A stretch of 64,000 bases of DNA from UBA4416 sp964543545 (GCA_964543545.1 CAZIYT010000002.1:124001-188000); one strand, 5' to 3'; positions 1 to 7,766 are shown, counted from the first letter of the stretch. The notes: generated by a model not told the origin, from the sequence alone. Made by a program: numbers and translations.

Positions 1-345
1 TTCATATTCCTTGGTATAAATGCCTTCGCAGGTCCAGCTTCCCTTCGCCAGCTCAGCCATGCCCGAAGGAAACTGGATCTCGATCTGCAGGTCGTTGTCG
101 CTGGTTTTAGAAATTTGTAAGAGGCCTTTGGTCCGGTACCAGATCACAATCTCTGCAATAATGCCTAAAACAAAGAGGATGAGGGCGGGGGCGAGGAAGC
201 CTTTGATGAAAAGCCGCTTATCGAAGGCAGCATTGAGCATATTAATGATTAGGTAGCCACCGATCATGCCTACAGGAAGAGCAATGATGATCTGAGCGAT
301 CCTTGACGAGCGACTCTGAATGTCACATTCAAAAATGGGTTGCAT
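1..345 (-). CDS. small membrane protein, C-terminus beyond window edge
   Basis: The frame is open from an ATG at 345 to the left edge, giving the first 115 residues of a protein whose end lies outside the window. Two hydrophobic segments are visible, at about residues 16-37 and 49-70, followed by a polar stretch of about 45 residues that includes a Cys in a Trp-Thr-Cys context. This suggests two membrane helices at the N-terminus and a soluble C-terminal part. I do not recognise the family. It lies downstream of the cytochrome c gene on the same strand, separated by a hairpin that resembles a terminator, so it is probably only weakly co-transcribed. The coding call rests on the long open frame and the membrane-protein-like composition. 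Confidence 0.6.
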   Translation of the reverse strand, partial: MQPIFECDIQSRSSRIAQIIIALPVGMIGGYLIINMLNAAFDKRLFIKGFLAPALILFVLGIIAEIVIWYRTKGLLQISKTSDNDLQIEIQFPSGMAELAKGSWTCEGIYTKEYE

Positions 346-357
346 AGAAAAATAGTT

Positions 358-386
358 TAAAAAACAGATAGCTTTACTAAGCTATC
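358..386 (-). terminator. intrinsic terminator downstream of the cytochrome c gene
   Basis: A perfect 8-bp stem (367-374 with 379-386) and a 4-nt loop is followed, on the minus strand, by a run of T residues. It sits about 110 bases after the cytochrome gene's stop codon and just before the next start codon at 345. Confidence 0.6.
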
Positions 387-493
387 GTGGTTTTTAAAGT
401 TAATCATGAGGGATATACATGAAAGAAGGAATTACCAAGCGCAGGGCTTTAATGAACAATTGCAGGAAACCCCTGAATAAATGCGTTTTTGAT

Positions 494-979
494 TTACTGT
501 CCTTTCAGATACACATAGATCTCATGCACGTCTTCCTTGCTGATCTGTCCTTCAAACACCGTCATGGCGGCGTTGCCATTTTCCGCATAGATCTTTTTGG
601 CATAAGCATCGCCCGAGCGCAATACCTTTTCGTTATTCAGGACCCAGGCCGTAAACCATTCTTCTCCCGGTTTCGGAAGCCTGTCGGCCATACCGGCTAA
701 GCCGGGGCCGGTGAGTTTCTGATCGGTAAAAGGGTAATGGCACACCGCGCAGTTCTGTTTGAAGAGTTTGCCACCTTTGCTGTTTGCTGCGGGATTTGCA
801 GAAATACTTTCTACAGTAGCATTGGTGGTTCCACAACCGGGTGGCGGTTCTTCGGTTTTTATCTTAGAGCTAAAATAACTTACTAAGAATGTGCCGGTAA
901 CGAGGATGAGAATCATGGCGCAGAGCAGGGCAAAGCTGCGCGACCGCTTTACAATCAGGTCGGCTTCTTTATCAGTCAT
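494..979 (-). CDS. membrane-anchored c-type cytochrome (monohaem)
   Basis: This is a 161-residue protein with one N-terminal membrane helix (about residues 16-36) and a cytochrome c domain. The haem-binding motif CAVCH is at residues 77-81, and a Met in the context Ala-Ala-Met-Thr at about residue 139 is the likely sixth haem ligand. The acidic, proline-containing linker after the helix fits an anchored periplasmic electron carrier. Known members of class I cytochrome c pass electrons to terminal oxidases or between respiratory complexes; the partner here cannot be named. I chose the ATG at 979 over a TTG 24 bases upstream because it leaves a short charged N-terminus before the helix. A hairpin terminator follows the gene. 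Confidence 0.85.
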   Translation of the reverse strand: MTDKEADLIVKRSRSFALLCAMILILVTGTFLVSYFSSKIKTEEPPPGCGTTNATVESISANPAANSKGGKLFKQNCAVCHYPFTDQKLTGPGLAGMADRLPKPGEEWFTAWVLNNEKVLRSGDAYAKKIYAENGNAAMTVFEGQISKEDVHEIYVYLKGQ

Positions 980-1055
980 AAAAGGAAGGTTTTCAATTAA
1001 CAATAAGAGAGCGGTTTATTGCTTCTTTGGGCTCGTCAAAATTACGAAAGCTTTC

Positions 1056-1451
1056 CTAATTTTCCCAGCCTGTTGTTTTCTTTCCCGACTCCACCCGCGC
1101 AAGGTATTTTTCCGTTTCCCCGGCAATCCATTCTCCGGGGTGCTTTTCCAGGAAGGCTTTGTAGAAAGCAATGATCTTTTTATGTTTTGGAAAGGCATCA
1201 AGCCCGTGAAGGATATAAGCCTGGTCGGCGGGAATCAGGCTTTCAATATGCTCTTCGATCTGTGAGATCATGTCTTTGCCTTTTTGGCGTACAATGTTGT
1301 ACATGGCATTTTTACAGGTCGTGAACGACTGGACAATTTCTTTGTATTGCTCAATCCTCTCCGCCGGGCTTAGGGCCAGCATCTTTTTCAACGCTTCATC
1401 GGCTACCGACATCAGGTATTCTTCCTGTTGGGCAATAAGAGGGATAGCCAT
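1056..1451 (-). CDS. hypothetical soluble protein
   Basis: A 131-residue protein from an ATG at 1451 (a GTG at 1463 is also possible). It is rich in Glu, Lys and Ala, appears mostly helical, and has no signal peptide or membrane segment. I do not recognise a domain. It starts about 30 bases after the stop of the gene at 1483-1839 and in a different frame. The two are probably co-transcribed and may act together. I considered that they might be one broken gene, but both ends look natural (a clean start here and a polar C-terminus there). Confidence 0.6.
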   Translation of the reverse strand: MAIPLIAQQEEYLMSVADEALKKMLALSPAERIEQYKEIVQSFTTCKNAMYNIVRQKGKDMISQIEEHIESLIPADQAYILHGLDAFPKHKKIIAFYKAFLEKHPGEWIAGETEKYLARVESGKKTTGWEN

Positions 1452-1482
1452 GATGTCGCCCACTACTTTTTCAAAGTGCTCG

Positions 1483-1839
1483 TCAAAAATCGTAAGATAA
1501 CTTGATCAGCTCTGCCGGGTCCTGGTGTTCCCTGATTTCAATATTGCGTCCATCGAGGTAAGCTCCCAGGAGCTCCAGTGTTTGCTTTACGGAATCTGTG
1601 GCGTATTCAGCCCCCTTGTTACCCGCTGACGCGATCACAAAGCCTGCAAACAAAGGCATACAGGTCATGGAAATATTCCTGAAATCCTCAAAATCGTCGG
1701 TTAGAAAACGAAAAGGTCTTAACAGAGCCTCGAATGGAACGGAGTGGACATCAAGTCCTTCGTTACACACATCATAGTCGAAGCTATAGATGGCATCCTG
1801 GTAGTCTACAATAGATTTGGTAGTGATTAATAGTGACAT
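1483..1839 (-). CDS. hypothetical protein
   Basis: A 118-residue protein starting at the ATG at 1839. The open frame continues upstream to 2004, but that extension overlaps the end of the OmpA-like gene and is probably non-coding. The sequence is acidic and Phe-rich with a short hydrophobic stretch in the middle (about residues 57-68), not long enough to be a convincing membrane helix. No family is recognised. It lies between the OmpA-like gene (64 bases upstream) and another unknown gene (about 30 bases downstream), all on the minus strand, so the three may form one transcript. Confidence 0.55.
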   Translation of the reverse strand: MSLLITTKSIVDYQDAIYSFDYDVCNEGLDVHSVPFEALLRPFRFLTDDFEDFRNISMTCMPLFAGFVIASAGNKGAEYATDSVKQTLELLGAYLDGRNIEIREHQDPAELIKLSYDF

Positions 1840-1903
1840 AAAAGACAGAAGAAAGGGGTTGGTGCCGATAAATATAAAAAAATATATAACTACAGTTACC
1901 GGC

Positions 1904-3520
1904 TTATTCCAAAAACCGCGAATTATCTGTAGGAGGGCCCGTACAGCCCCCTCCTGTGCTTCCTCCGGCCAGCCTGAACTGGATGCCCACCTGCGCGACA
2001 ACATAAGGTTTTAAGGAGTAGTGTTTCAGGTAATCATAGCCAATGCCGCATTGTACAAAGATGCGCGGAATCACAGGCCTGTTGCGCAGACTCATGGAAG
2101 CAAAGCCCAGGTGAAGGTTTTGTTCCAGCAGATCGGCGTTGTTGCCGGTGCTTTTCCAGGCGTTGAGCTCGCTGCCGATGTAGAGGCTTCCATAACGGTT
2201 CCCAGGCCACAGGCTTCCCGGGCTTTGCCACTGCGATGCCGGGTTGAGCATGCTGAACAGAAAGTTAAGGAAATGGTATTGATACCGCAGGGAGCCATAA
2301 ATGTCAAGATCCGGGTTGCTGCCTGCAAACAAAGAAAACAAATTCCGGCTTCCCCAATTGCTGAGTCCCAAAGCCAGGTAAGGCCGGTGTTGCCCGGAGC
2401 GGTAATGATCTCCCGCTTCTGCCAGCAACAGGATGGACTTATCGGGCATCGATATGCCGCCGCAGCCAAGCATGCCGATATTGCATTCCGAAGGCTCCTG
2501 TTTGGATTTGCAGCATTCCATGACCCGGATAATATTTTCGACGTAATAGCCACGAATGGGAAGAGCGGCATAATAGTATTTGCTGTTGCGTTTTCCTTTT
2601 TGTGTTTTCCAGATAAGCTCGCGTTCCAGGTCGCAGCCAATGTAGTAACGGTCGCCGGGGTTCACATATTCCCGCAACGCCCTGATCTTTACAGACCTTG
2701 GTCTGAAGAAAGAGGGTTTGGCCTGCAGGTGTTTCATCAGGAAGCGGTCGACCTGGATACAGCTGCTTTCGTAGACGACGCCCTTCCTGGCTTCCAGGTC
2801 TTCGCTGCATTCTTCGCAGGGCTCTTTACCGGTTTTGAAAATCCGGAATTGCTGAAAATCTTTTTTGGGGATCAGGGTCGCATAGTTTCCATGTAAGATC
2901 CATTTTACCTTTTTGATCTCTACCTTGCCCTGTTTGTTGACAGTAGCATAAGCATGCTCTTTCTGTTTTTTTAAATAGGAGGGAGTCACTTCAAGCCGGA
3001 CGTATTCCACCCGGTTTTTTACAATGATGCGCCGGTTACATCGGTGTAGCAGCTCGTAGTCGACATAGTAGCAGGAGCCTGCAACCCTTACAGGCTCGCT
3101 GTTCTGGCTGACGGGATCTTCCTTGTCCTCTTTCAGGGGTTTCATGTATAAGACCATGTTCACACGCCGGTTTTGTTCATTCCGGAAGCTCTCGGAACTT
3201 CCGCTCTTCTCTCCAAGGGCAATGATGCGGTAATGCTGCTCTTTTCCCAGGAAGCGCTTGCAGTAATCGGCTGTTTCGCGGGCGCGCTTTTTCGATAATT
3301 TTAAATTGGCATTCACATCGCCCACAGAATCGGCTACGCCGGTGTAATGCACGGAGTCGATCTCTGCCAGGTCGTAGCGGCTACTGATGCCGTTCAGGAT
3401 CATGGCTTGCTGATCCGTAATTTTTGATTTTCCAAACTCAAAGTAAATCGTGATGGTGTCCTGGCTTTTGGACCGGAGGAAAAAGAGGAAAAGAAGAAGG
3501 GTTAGTAGCAGTGATCTCAA
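1904..3520 (-). CDS. OmpA-like domain protein with N-terminal peptidoglycan-binding domain
   Basis: The protein (about 538 residues) begins with a hydrophobic signal peptide ending near Ser-Lys-Ser-Gln. An OmpA/MotB-type peptidoglycan-binding domain follows directly (roughly residues 20-115), recognisable from the Leu-Ser-Lys-Lys-Arg-Ala helix and the later Asn-Arg-Arg-Val motif. The middle is unusually Cys-rich (Cys pairs in PCEEC, ECC and GMLGCGG contexts). The last 150 residues are rich in Tyr, Gly and Leu and may form an outer-membrane beta structure. Normally the OmpA domain is C-terminal, so the order is unusual. The start is uncertain: no ATG precedes the signal peptide. I prefer the TTG at 3520 over the TTG at 3565, because the latter falls within a sequence resembling a -7 box. 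Confidence 0.75.
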   Translation of the reverse strand: MRSLLLTLLLFLFFLRSKSQDTITIYFEFGKSKITDQQAMILNGISSRYDLAEIDSVHYTGVADSVGDVNANLKLSKKRARETADYCKRFLGKEQHYRIIALGEKSGSSESFRNEQNRRVNMVLYMKPLKEDKEDPVSQNSEPVRVAGSCYYVDYELLHRCNRRIIVKNRVEYVRLEVTPSYLKKQKEHAYATVNKQGKVEIKKVKWILHGNYATLIPKKDFQQFRIFKTGKEPCEECSEDLEARKGVVYESSCIQVDRFLMKHLQAKPSFFRPRSVKIRALREYVNPGDRYYIGCDLERELIWKTQKGKRNSKYYYAALPIRGYYVENIIRVMECCKSKQEPSECNIGMLGCGGISMPDKSILLLAEAGDHYRSGQHRPYLALGLSNWGSRNLFSLFAGSNPDLDIYGSLRYQYHFLNFLFSMLNPASQWQSPGSLWPGNRYGSLYIGSELNAWKSTGNNADLLEQNLHLGFASMSLRNRPVIPRIFVQCGIGYDYLKHYSLKPYVVAQVGIQFRLAGGSTGGGCTGPPTDNSRFLE

Positions 3521-3611
3521 GCGGCCGGGAGTTTGGTGTTCTGATATAATGCAGTTTATGCCCAAAGTAACAAGAATTTTGTGAAATAATTTCGGCTAAT
3601 ACTGGCGTTGG

Positions 3612-3650
3612 AAAAATAAAAAGCCGCCACACCCAGGGTATGACGGCTTT
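3612..3650 (-). terminator. intrinsic terminator after the NmrA-like gene
   Basis: The arms 3620-3634 and 3636-3650 pair over 15 bases, two of them as mismatches/wobble, and are followed on the minus strand by a T-rich tract. It lies 19 bases beyond the stop codon of the reductase gene and isolates it from the OmpA-like gene. Confidence 0.75.
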
Positions 3651-3668
3651 CTCCTGACTTGTATAAAA

Positions 3669-4547
3669 CTAAGACGTTTTGTAAACCTCTTTCAGATACT
3701 CTTCGGCGGTCACCGGTTTTCTTCCCAGTATGTTCTCAATAAAATCACTGGTATCGGAAAATTCGCCCTGCCTGATCGCTTCTCCGAAGCCGGCAAACAT
3801 GCCTACATATTCCATCGGCGCACCTGCTCCGGTCAATGTTTGAATATAGTCCTCTGTGGCAGGCGATACATAGCTGATCTCCCTGCCGCTGATGCTTTCC
3901 ATGATTTTCGCAATCTCAGGATAAGAATAGGTTTTTCCGGCATAGGCTTCGTAAACCTTATTCTCATGCCCCTCCGTGCTCAGGATGGCAGCACCGGCTT
4001 CCGCGAGATCTTTACGCAGGATGTAAGCGGTTTTCCCTTCCCCGGCAGGCTGGTAGATCTGTCCGTTCTCCAGGATCTTTTCTCCCATAAAGATTGGCAG
4101 CATATCCATGTACAGGCCGTGTTTCAGGATCGTATAGGTTAAGCCTGATTTTTTGAGCGCTTCTTCCGCAGCCAGGTGTCCTGCCGATACGGCGGCAATA
4201 GGGGAGGAGGCTGTTTCGTTGCGGCGCTGAAAGCTTGTATATACGACATGCTTCACCTGTGCTTCCTTTGCGGCTTTCACCACGTTCTCGTGTTGCTGGC
4301 TTCTGTTGGCAATTTCACTGCTTGACACAAAATACAGGGTGTCGATGCCTTTGAATGCGTTTACCAGGGAAGCCACATCATCATAGCTTCCTACCCGGAT
4401 GTCGACGCCCTTGGCGTTGAGGTCTCCGGCTTTTGCTGCGTCTCTTACGAGTACTGATATCGCACCGGCATCTGTTTTTTTCAATAAGGCATTGACCACC
4501 TCTTTTCCTAATTGCCCTGTGGCTCCTGTAATTAAGATCTGTTTCAT
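3669..4547 (-). CDS. NmrA-like NAD(P)-dependent reductase (quinone oxidoreductase type)
   Basis: A 292-residue atypical short-chain dehydrogenase/reductase. The N-terminal nucleotide-binding loop GATGQLG (residues 7-13) and the NmrA-type middle section (Tyr-Thr-Ser-Phe-Gln) match the family that includes E. coli QorB (YtfG). Such proteins reduce quinones or sense NADP. It has no signal peptide and should be cytosolic. It is divergent from an HxlR-family regulator gene, with a 14-bp inverted repeat between them, so induction by quinones or electrophiles through that regulator is plausible. That induction model is inference from the known YodB/HypR-type regulation. Confidence 0.85.
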   Translation of the reverse strand: MKQILITGATGQLGKEVVNALLKKTDAGAISVLVRDAAKAGDLNAKGVDIRVGSYDDVASLVNAFKGIDTLYFVSSSEIANRSQQHENVVKAAKEAQVKHVVYTSFQRRNETASSPIAAVSAGHLAAEEALKKSGLTYTILKHGLYMDMLPIFMGEKILENGQIYQPAGEGKTAYILRKDLAEAGAAILSTEGHENKVYEAYAGKTYSYPEIAKIMESISGREISYVSPATEDYIQTLTGAGAPMEYVGMFAGFGEAIRQGEFSDTSDFIENILGRKPVTAEEYLKEVYKTS

Positions 4548-4574
4548 GTTCTTTGTTTTTTAATAATGATTATG

Positions 4575-4613
4575 TTACTCTCTAAAAGTTTTTTACTTAC
4601 TTTTGGAGAGTAA
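4575..4613. promoter_or_regulatory. operator-like inverted repeat between reductase and HxlR gene
   Basis: Two 14-bp arms (4575-4588 and 4600-4613) are complementary at 13 of 14 positions, around an 11-bp spacer. The repeat lies 28 bases upstream of the reductase start and about 90 bases upstream of the regulator start. The size and symmetry suit a dimeric winged-helix protein such as the adjacent HxlR regulator. Confidence 0.6.
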
Positions 4614-4701
4614 AGGTGAGGCAAGGGATTCTTAAAAACAAGAAGGCACTTTTTTGTACTCTGCTTACCAAAAGGAAACTATTGCTAACACTGAAACAGT
4701 T

Positions 4702-5073
4702 ATGAAAGAAAGTATTTTGAAAAAAAACGGATGGGATGTTAAAGATTGCCCTGTAAGAACAGTTTTAGACCGCTTTGGAGATAAGTGGTCGATCCTGGTG
4801 TTGATGGTTCTGGAGGAGAACGGTAAAACCCGTTTCAATGAATTGAGCAGGGAAATAGCGGATGTGTCTCAGAAAATGCTGACGGTAACCTTGCGGACGC
4901 TGGAAACGGATGGCCTGGTGAAGCGAACGGTGTTTCCGGAAGTGCCGCCGCGCGTGGAATACGAGCTTACGCCACTTGGTAAAAGCTTATTGCCTCATAT
5001 CAACAGCCTGTCGAAATGGGCGGTGACAAATTTTTCCGCCATCAGAAAATCAAGATCGAAATTTGCCTCCTGA
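4702..5073 (+). CDS. HxlR-family transcriptional regulator
   Basis: A 123-residue winged-helix protein. The conserved block Cys-Pro-Val-Arg then Gly-Asp-Lys-Trp-Ser-Ile-Leu-Val-Leu near the N-terminus is diagnostic of the HxlR family (MarR-like fold). It is followed by the recognition helix region (Ser-Gln-Lys-Met-Leu-Thr) and a wing with Tyr-Glu-Leu-Thr-Pro. The Cys in the first block is the residue that senses electrophiles in YodB-type members. I chose the ATG at 4702; an upstream in-frame TTG at 4654 would add 16 residues that do not look conserved. It is divergent from the reductase gene and probably regulates it and itself through the palindrome at 4575-4613. Confidence 0.88.
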   Translation: MKESILKKNGWDVKDCPVRTVLDRFGDKWSILVLMVLEENGKTRFNELSREIADVSQKMLTVTLRTLETDGLVKRTVFPEVPPRVEYELTPLGKSLLPHINSLSKWAVTNFSAIRKSRSKFAS

Positions 5074-5090
5074 GTAAATTTTTTATGGCT

Positions 5091-5474
5091 TCACCCCACA
5101 GAGCTTTCCTTCTTATGTTCTATTTCATTCAGTATAGCGTTGAGCTCACTAAAGGTAAAAGGTTTGGAAAGGTAGTAGTCATAATTCACCTCTAATTTCC
5201 TAATGAAGCTTTCACCGTCGGAAAGGGCCGACATCATGACCACATAAATGTGATCGCTTTTAATCAGCTTTCGCATTTCCCAGATAAAGGAAGGCCCGGA
5301 GAGCTCGGGCATCAGCACATCACAGATCAATACATCGAGGTGTATGTAGTGCTCAAGTGTTTTTAAAGCTTCCCTGCCATTTTCGGCCAGGATAACGTCA
5401 TGTCCAATATCCTTTAACCGCATTTCGAGGGTTTGCTCCAGGAGTCTGTCATCTTCAATGATCAAAATTTTCAT
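5091..5474 (-). CDS. single-domain response regulator (receiver only)
   Basis: A 127-residue CheY-like receiver. The acidic pair is at Asp8/Asp9, the phosphoacceptor at Asp52 in a Cys-Asp-Val-Leu-Met-Pro context, the switch Ser at 82 and the conserved Lys at 104 in Ser-Lys-Pro-Phe. There is no output domain, so it probably acts by protein-protein contact or in a phosphorelay. No histidine kinase is nearby. The start is the ATG at 5474 rather than a start at 5546, because the usual N-terminal beta strand begins right there. It converges with the HxlR gene with only 17 bases between them. Confidence 0.9.
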   Translation of the reverse strand: MKILIIEDDRLLEQTLEMRLKDIGHDVILAENGREALKTLEHYIHLDVLICDVLMPELSGPSFIWEMRKLIKSDHIYVVMMSALSDGESFIRKLEVNYDYYLSKPFTFSELNAILNEIEHKKESSVG

Positions 5475-5575
5475 AACCGGTGTATTAAGATGTGAGGGAT
5501 ATGTGAGTTTAAAGGATAATTCAAACCTTATGCCATCCAGGCACACAGAATATTTAATATATTTACGATAGACTC

Positions 5576-5953
5576 ATGGCAACAGATTTAACGAAAGACA
5601 AAACACTCGCTCCTTTTCTCGCCGGGAAATCAGAAGTAACCGTTTCTTTACTTCAGCATTTTGCAGAGCAATACCAAAAGATCGGAGCCATAGAGCTGAT
5701 CCCCGCCAAAACCATGATTGGCGTCAGCAACGGGCAAAAGCGGGTTGCCTGGATCACACAGCTGGGTAAGAATTTTGTGCATGTGGTATTTCCTTTCGGG
5801 AAGGCTTATGAGGAGAACCTCTGCTTTCAGAAAATAGCGCAGGTGCCGGGAGATGCCAAACAATTCAACCATCATTTCCGGATGTTGCTGAAGGAAGATG
5901 TGAACGCGGAAGTGCTGAAGTTTATGAAGCTTGCCTACAAAGGGGAATCATAA
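5576..5953 (+). CDS. DUF5655-like small protein
   Basis: A 125-residue soluble protein starting at an ATG. The central part (Ala-Lys-Thr-Met-Ile, then Lys-Arg-Val-Ala-Trp, then Phe-Val-His-Val-Val-Phe-Pro) and the C-terminal Phe-Asn-His-His-Phe-Arg followed by an acidic Glu-Asp helix resemble DUF5655 proteins, whose function is unknown. The call is from memory of the family and only moderately sure. It lies divergent from the response regulator and about 60 bases upstream of the SUKH gene, on the same strand. Confidence 0.65.
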   Translation: MATDLTKDKTLAPFLAGKSEVTVSLLQHFAEQYQKIGAIELIPAKTMIGVSNGQKRVAWITQLGKNFVHVVFPFGKAYEENLCFQKIAQVPGDAKQFNHHFRMLLKEDVNAEVLKFMKLAYKGES

Positions 5954-6010
5954 ATAGTGCCTGCCGGGTAAATAGTAACGGGATTTGTCGTCTATAAAAA
6001 CAGTTCATTC

Positions 6011-6442
6011 ATGAATATAATTTCGAGGGGCACGCTTCATAACATGGAGATCAGCAAGCTCCAGGCTGTAATAGGATTTAGTCTCGATGTGGATTATTGC
6101 TCCTTTTTAGAGCAAAATAACGGTGGGATCTGTGTCAATAGCAGCATACAAATTACCGGGATCTCTCAGGATGTAAGTGTCGACAATTTATTTGGCATTA
6201 ACTTACCGGTTGAAACCAGCAACCTGCTTTTTTGGGTAAAGGAATATGGCGACGACATCCCACCCGAAAGTATAGTTATAGGCAGTGATCCGGGAGGAGG
6301 GCTGTTTTTATTGGTAAAAGGGGAAGGTGTTTATTATTGGGACCATGCCTGGTTTTTTGAGCAGTCAAATGAAGATGAAAATACGTATTACATAGCTCCT
6401 TCGTTTACCGGGTTCCTGAATAGTATCAAGCCGCTGGACTAA
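6011..6442 (+). CDS. SMI1/KNR4 (SUKH) family protein
   Basis: A 143-residue protein with the hallmarks of the SUKH superfamily: Tyr-Cys-Ser-Phe-Leu-Glu-Gln-Asn-Asn-Gly-Gly near residue 35, Ile-Gly-Ser-Asp-Pro-Gly-Gly-Gly near residue 97, and a later Val-Tyr-Tyr-Trp-Asp-His strand. In bacteria SUKH proteins are often immunity proteins against nuclease or deaminase toxins delivered by contact-dependent systems. No toxin gene is adjacent, so this may be an orphan immunity gene or have another role. The ATG at 6011 is the first start; an internal ATG at 6044 is possible. Confidence 0.8.
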   Translation: MNIISRGTLHNMEISKLQAVIGFSLDVDYCSFLEQNNGGICVNSSIQITGISQDVSVDNLFGINLPVETSNLLFWVKEYGDDIPPESIVIGSDPGGGLFLLVKGEGVYYWDHAWFFEQSNEDENTYYIAPSFTGFLNSIKPLD

Positions 6443-6490
6443 ACCTTAATCAGATTCCGCGTGACAGAAAAATAAGTCCTGGGAGATCTT

Positions 6491-6715
6491 TCATGAGTGT
6501 TTGTCGTATGCGTCTTTCACATGCTGGCTGATGTAGCCCGATAATCCTTTTCCTTCTTCGGCCAGTAGCTTCATCTGCTCCACATGCTCTTTGCCCGCGC
6601 TCTTATAGCTATAGGTATAACGGGCGCCTTCCAGGAATTGAATCCGGATAAAGGTCCTGCCGGTTTCGTAAGCAAACACTCCCGAGTTTCCTGATTTATT
6701 TTGATAGAGCTTCAC
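6491..6715 (-). CDS. KTSC-like small protein
   Basis: A 74-residue protein whose layout (Tyr-rich beta strand, Phe-Leu-Glu-Gly-Ala-Arg-Tyr-Thr-Tyr, then a Gly-Leu-Ser-Gly-Tyr-Ile helix) resembles KTSC-domain proteins, which are small and of unknown function, sometimes fused to lysyl-tRNA synthetase. The true KTSC motif Lys-Thr-Ser-Cys is not present, so the assignment is tentative. It converges with the SUKH gene with 48 bases between. Confidence 0.6.
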   Translation of the reverse strand: MKLYQNKSGNSGVFAYETGRTFIRIQFLEGARYTYSYKSAGKEHVEQMKLLAEEGKGLSGYISQHVKDAYDKHS

Positions 6716-6855
6716 ACGGGCTTCCTATCAAAATAAATGCCGCCGGGGCGCTATTCCTCAACTCAAAAACACTTTCGGTTTTATCGGGTATAATACAGGA
6801 TTAAGGGTGAAAATAAATACGTTCGGAGTATTTCCACAATCCACAGAATGGGGTT

Positions 6856-7626
6856 TTACTGGGCGTTCCAGCCGCCATCCACAGGGAGCGCCGCGCCGGT
6901 TAATGTTTTCGCAACATCGGAAGCCAGGAATAAAGCCAGGCCACCCAGCTCTTCCACGGCCACAAACTCTTTCACAGCTTGTTTGTAGAGCATGACTTTG
7001 TTCACCACATCGGCTTCGCTCATGTTATGCGCTTTGGCCTGGTCGGCAATTTGTTTTTCCACGAGTGGTGTTTTTACATAGCCCGGGCAAATGGCGTTAG
7101 CCGTGATATTGAAAGGGGCTCCTTCGAGAGCAATGGTTTTGGTAAAGCCAACGATGCCATGCTTGCTGGCAACATAGGCGCTTTTAAATTCGGAAGCCAC
7201 AAGGCCATGCGCGGAAGCAATATTGATGATCCTTCCAAATTTGCGTTCCTTCATGCCTTTCCAAACGGCTTTGGTGAGGTAAAAGGCAGAGGTCAGGTTG
7301 ATGCCGATGATGGCGTTCCATTTGTCATCCGGAAAATCTTCGATCGGCGACACGTGCTGAATGCCGGCATTGTTTACCAATACATCGATCTTTCCGAATT
7401 TGGCGATGGCATCATCCACCATCTTTCTTAATTCCTCAGGCTTCAGCATATTGGCATTGCTGAACATCACCTCAATGCCATAGGTTTTTCCTACGCCTTC
7501 GGCTATTTCCGGGCCGTTAGGCTCCAGGCCGTTGAATACAATGTTGTACTGTTTTGTTTTGGCAAACTCAATAGCAATGCCGAGGCCAATGCCGCTGGTG
7601 CTTCCGGTGATTAAGATGGTCTTCAT
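6856..7626 (-). CDS. bdhA: 3-hydroxybutyrate dehydrogenase
   Basis: A 256-residue short-chain dehydrogenase that oxidises (R)-3-hydroxybutyrate to acetoacetate with NAD+. The cofactor loop GSTSGIG is at residues 8-14, Asn-Asn-Ala-Gly at 85-88, and the catalytic Ser138, Tyr151 and Lys155 are in place. The block around Ser138 (Ile-Ala-Ser-Ala-His-Gly-Leu-Val-Ala-Ser) and the later Ala-Ile-Cys-Pro-Gly-Tyr-Val-Lys-Thr-Pro-Leu-Val are characteristic of this enzyme rather than of generic family members. It is a single gene, flanked upstream by a long inverted repeat. No polyhydroxybutyrate synthesis genes are nearby, so a role in ketone-body use is the simplest reading. Confidence 0.9.
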   Translation of the reverse strand: MKTILITGSTSGIGLGIAIEFAKTKQYNIVFNGLEPNGPEIAEGVGKTYGIEVMFSNANMLKPEELRKMVDDAIAKFGKIDVLVNNAGIQHVSPIEDFPDDKWNAIIGINLTSAFYLTKAVWKGMKERKFGRIINIASAHGLVASEFKSAYVASKHGIVGFTKTIALEGAPFNITANAICPGYVKTPLVEKQIADQAKAHNMSEADVVNKVMLYKQAVKEFVAVEELGGLALFLASDVAKTLTGAALPVDGGWNAQ

Positions 7627-7640
7627 TTCAGTTTAGGTTT

Positions 7641-7757
7641 AACCGCAAAGTCCGCTAAGTTTTTTTCGCGAAGATCGCAGAGTTTAATTATAATTATGTT
7701 ATAAATAGTTTAAATTTTCTTTGCGTCTCTGCGCCATTCTTTGCGCTCTTTGCGGTT
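7641..7757. repeat. long imperfect inverted repeat, CGCAAAG-rich
   Basis: The two ends (7641 onward and the reverse complement ending at 7757) both begin with AACCGCAAAG and continue with related CGCNAAG units for about 40 bases, around an A/T-rich centre. It fills the space between the LOG gene end and the hydroxybutyrate dehydrogenase start. It looks like a dispersed intergenic palindrome; a short related stretch (GGCGCTAAGACGCG) occurs at about 50283. Confidence 0.6.
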
Positions 7758-7766
7758 AATCTGCCT

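Noticed and set aside
1464..1490. Possible frameshift joining the two small hypothetical genes
   Set aside because: Each has its own plausible start and stop, and no sequence similarity to a single longer family was recognised.
2021..2896. Long plus-strand open frame of 291 codons
   Set aside because: It is antisense to the OmpA-like gene, whose domain motifs are convincing in the minus frame.
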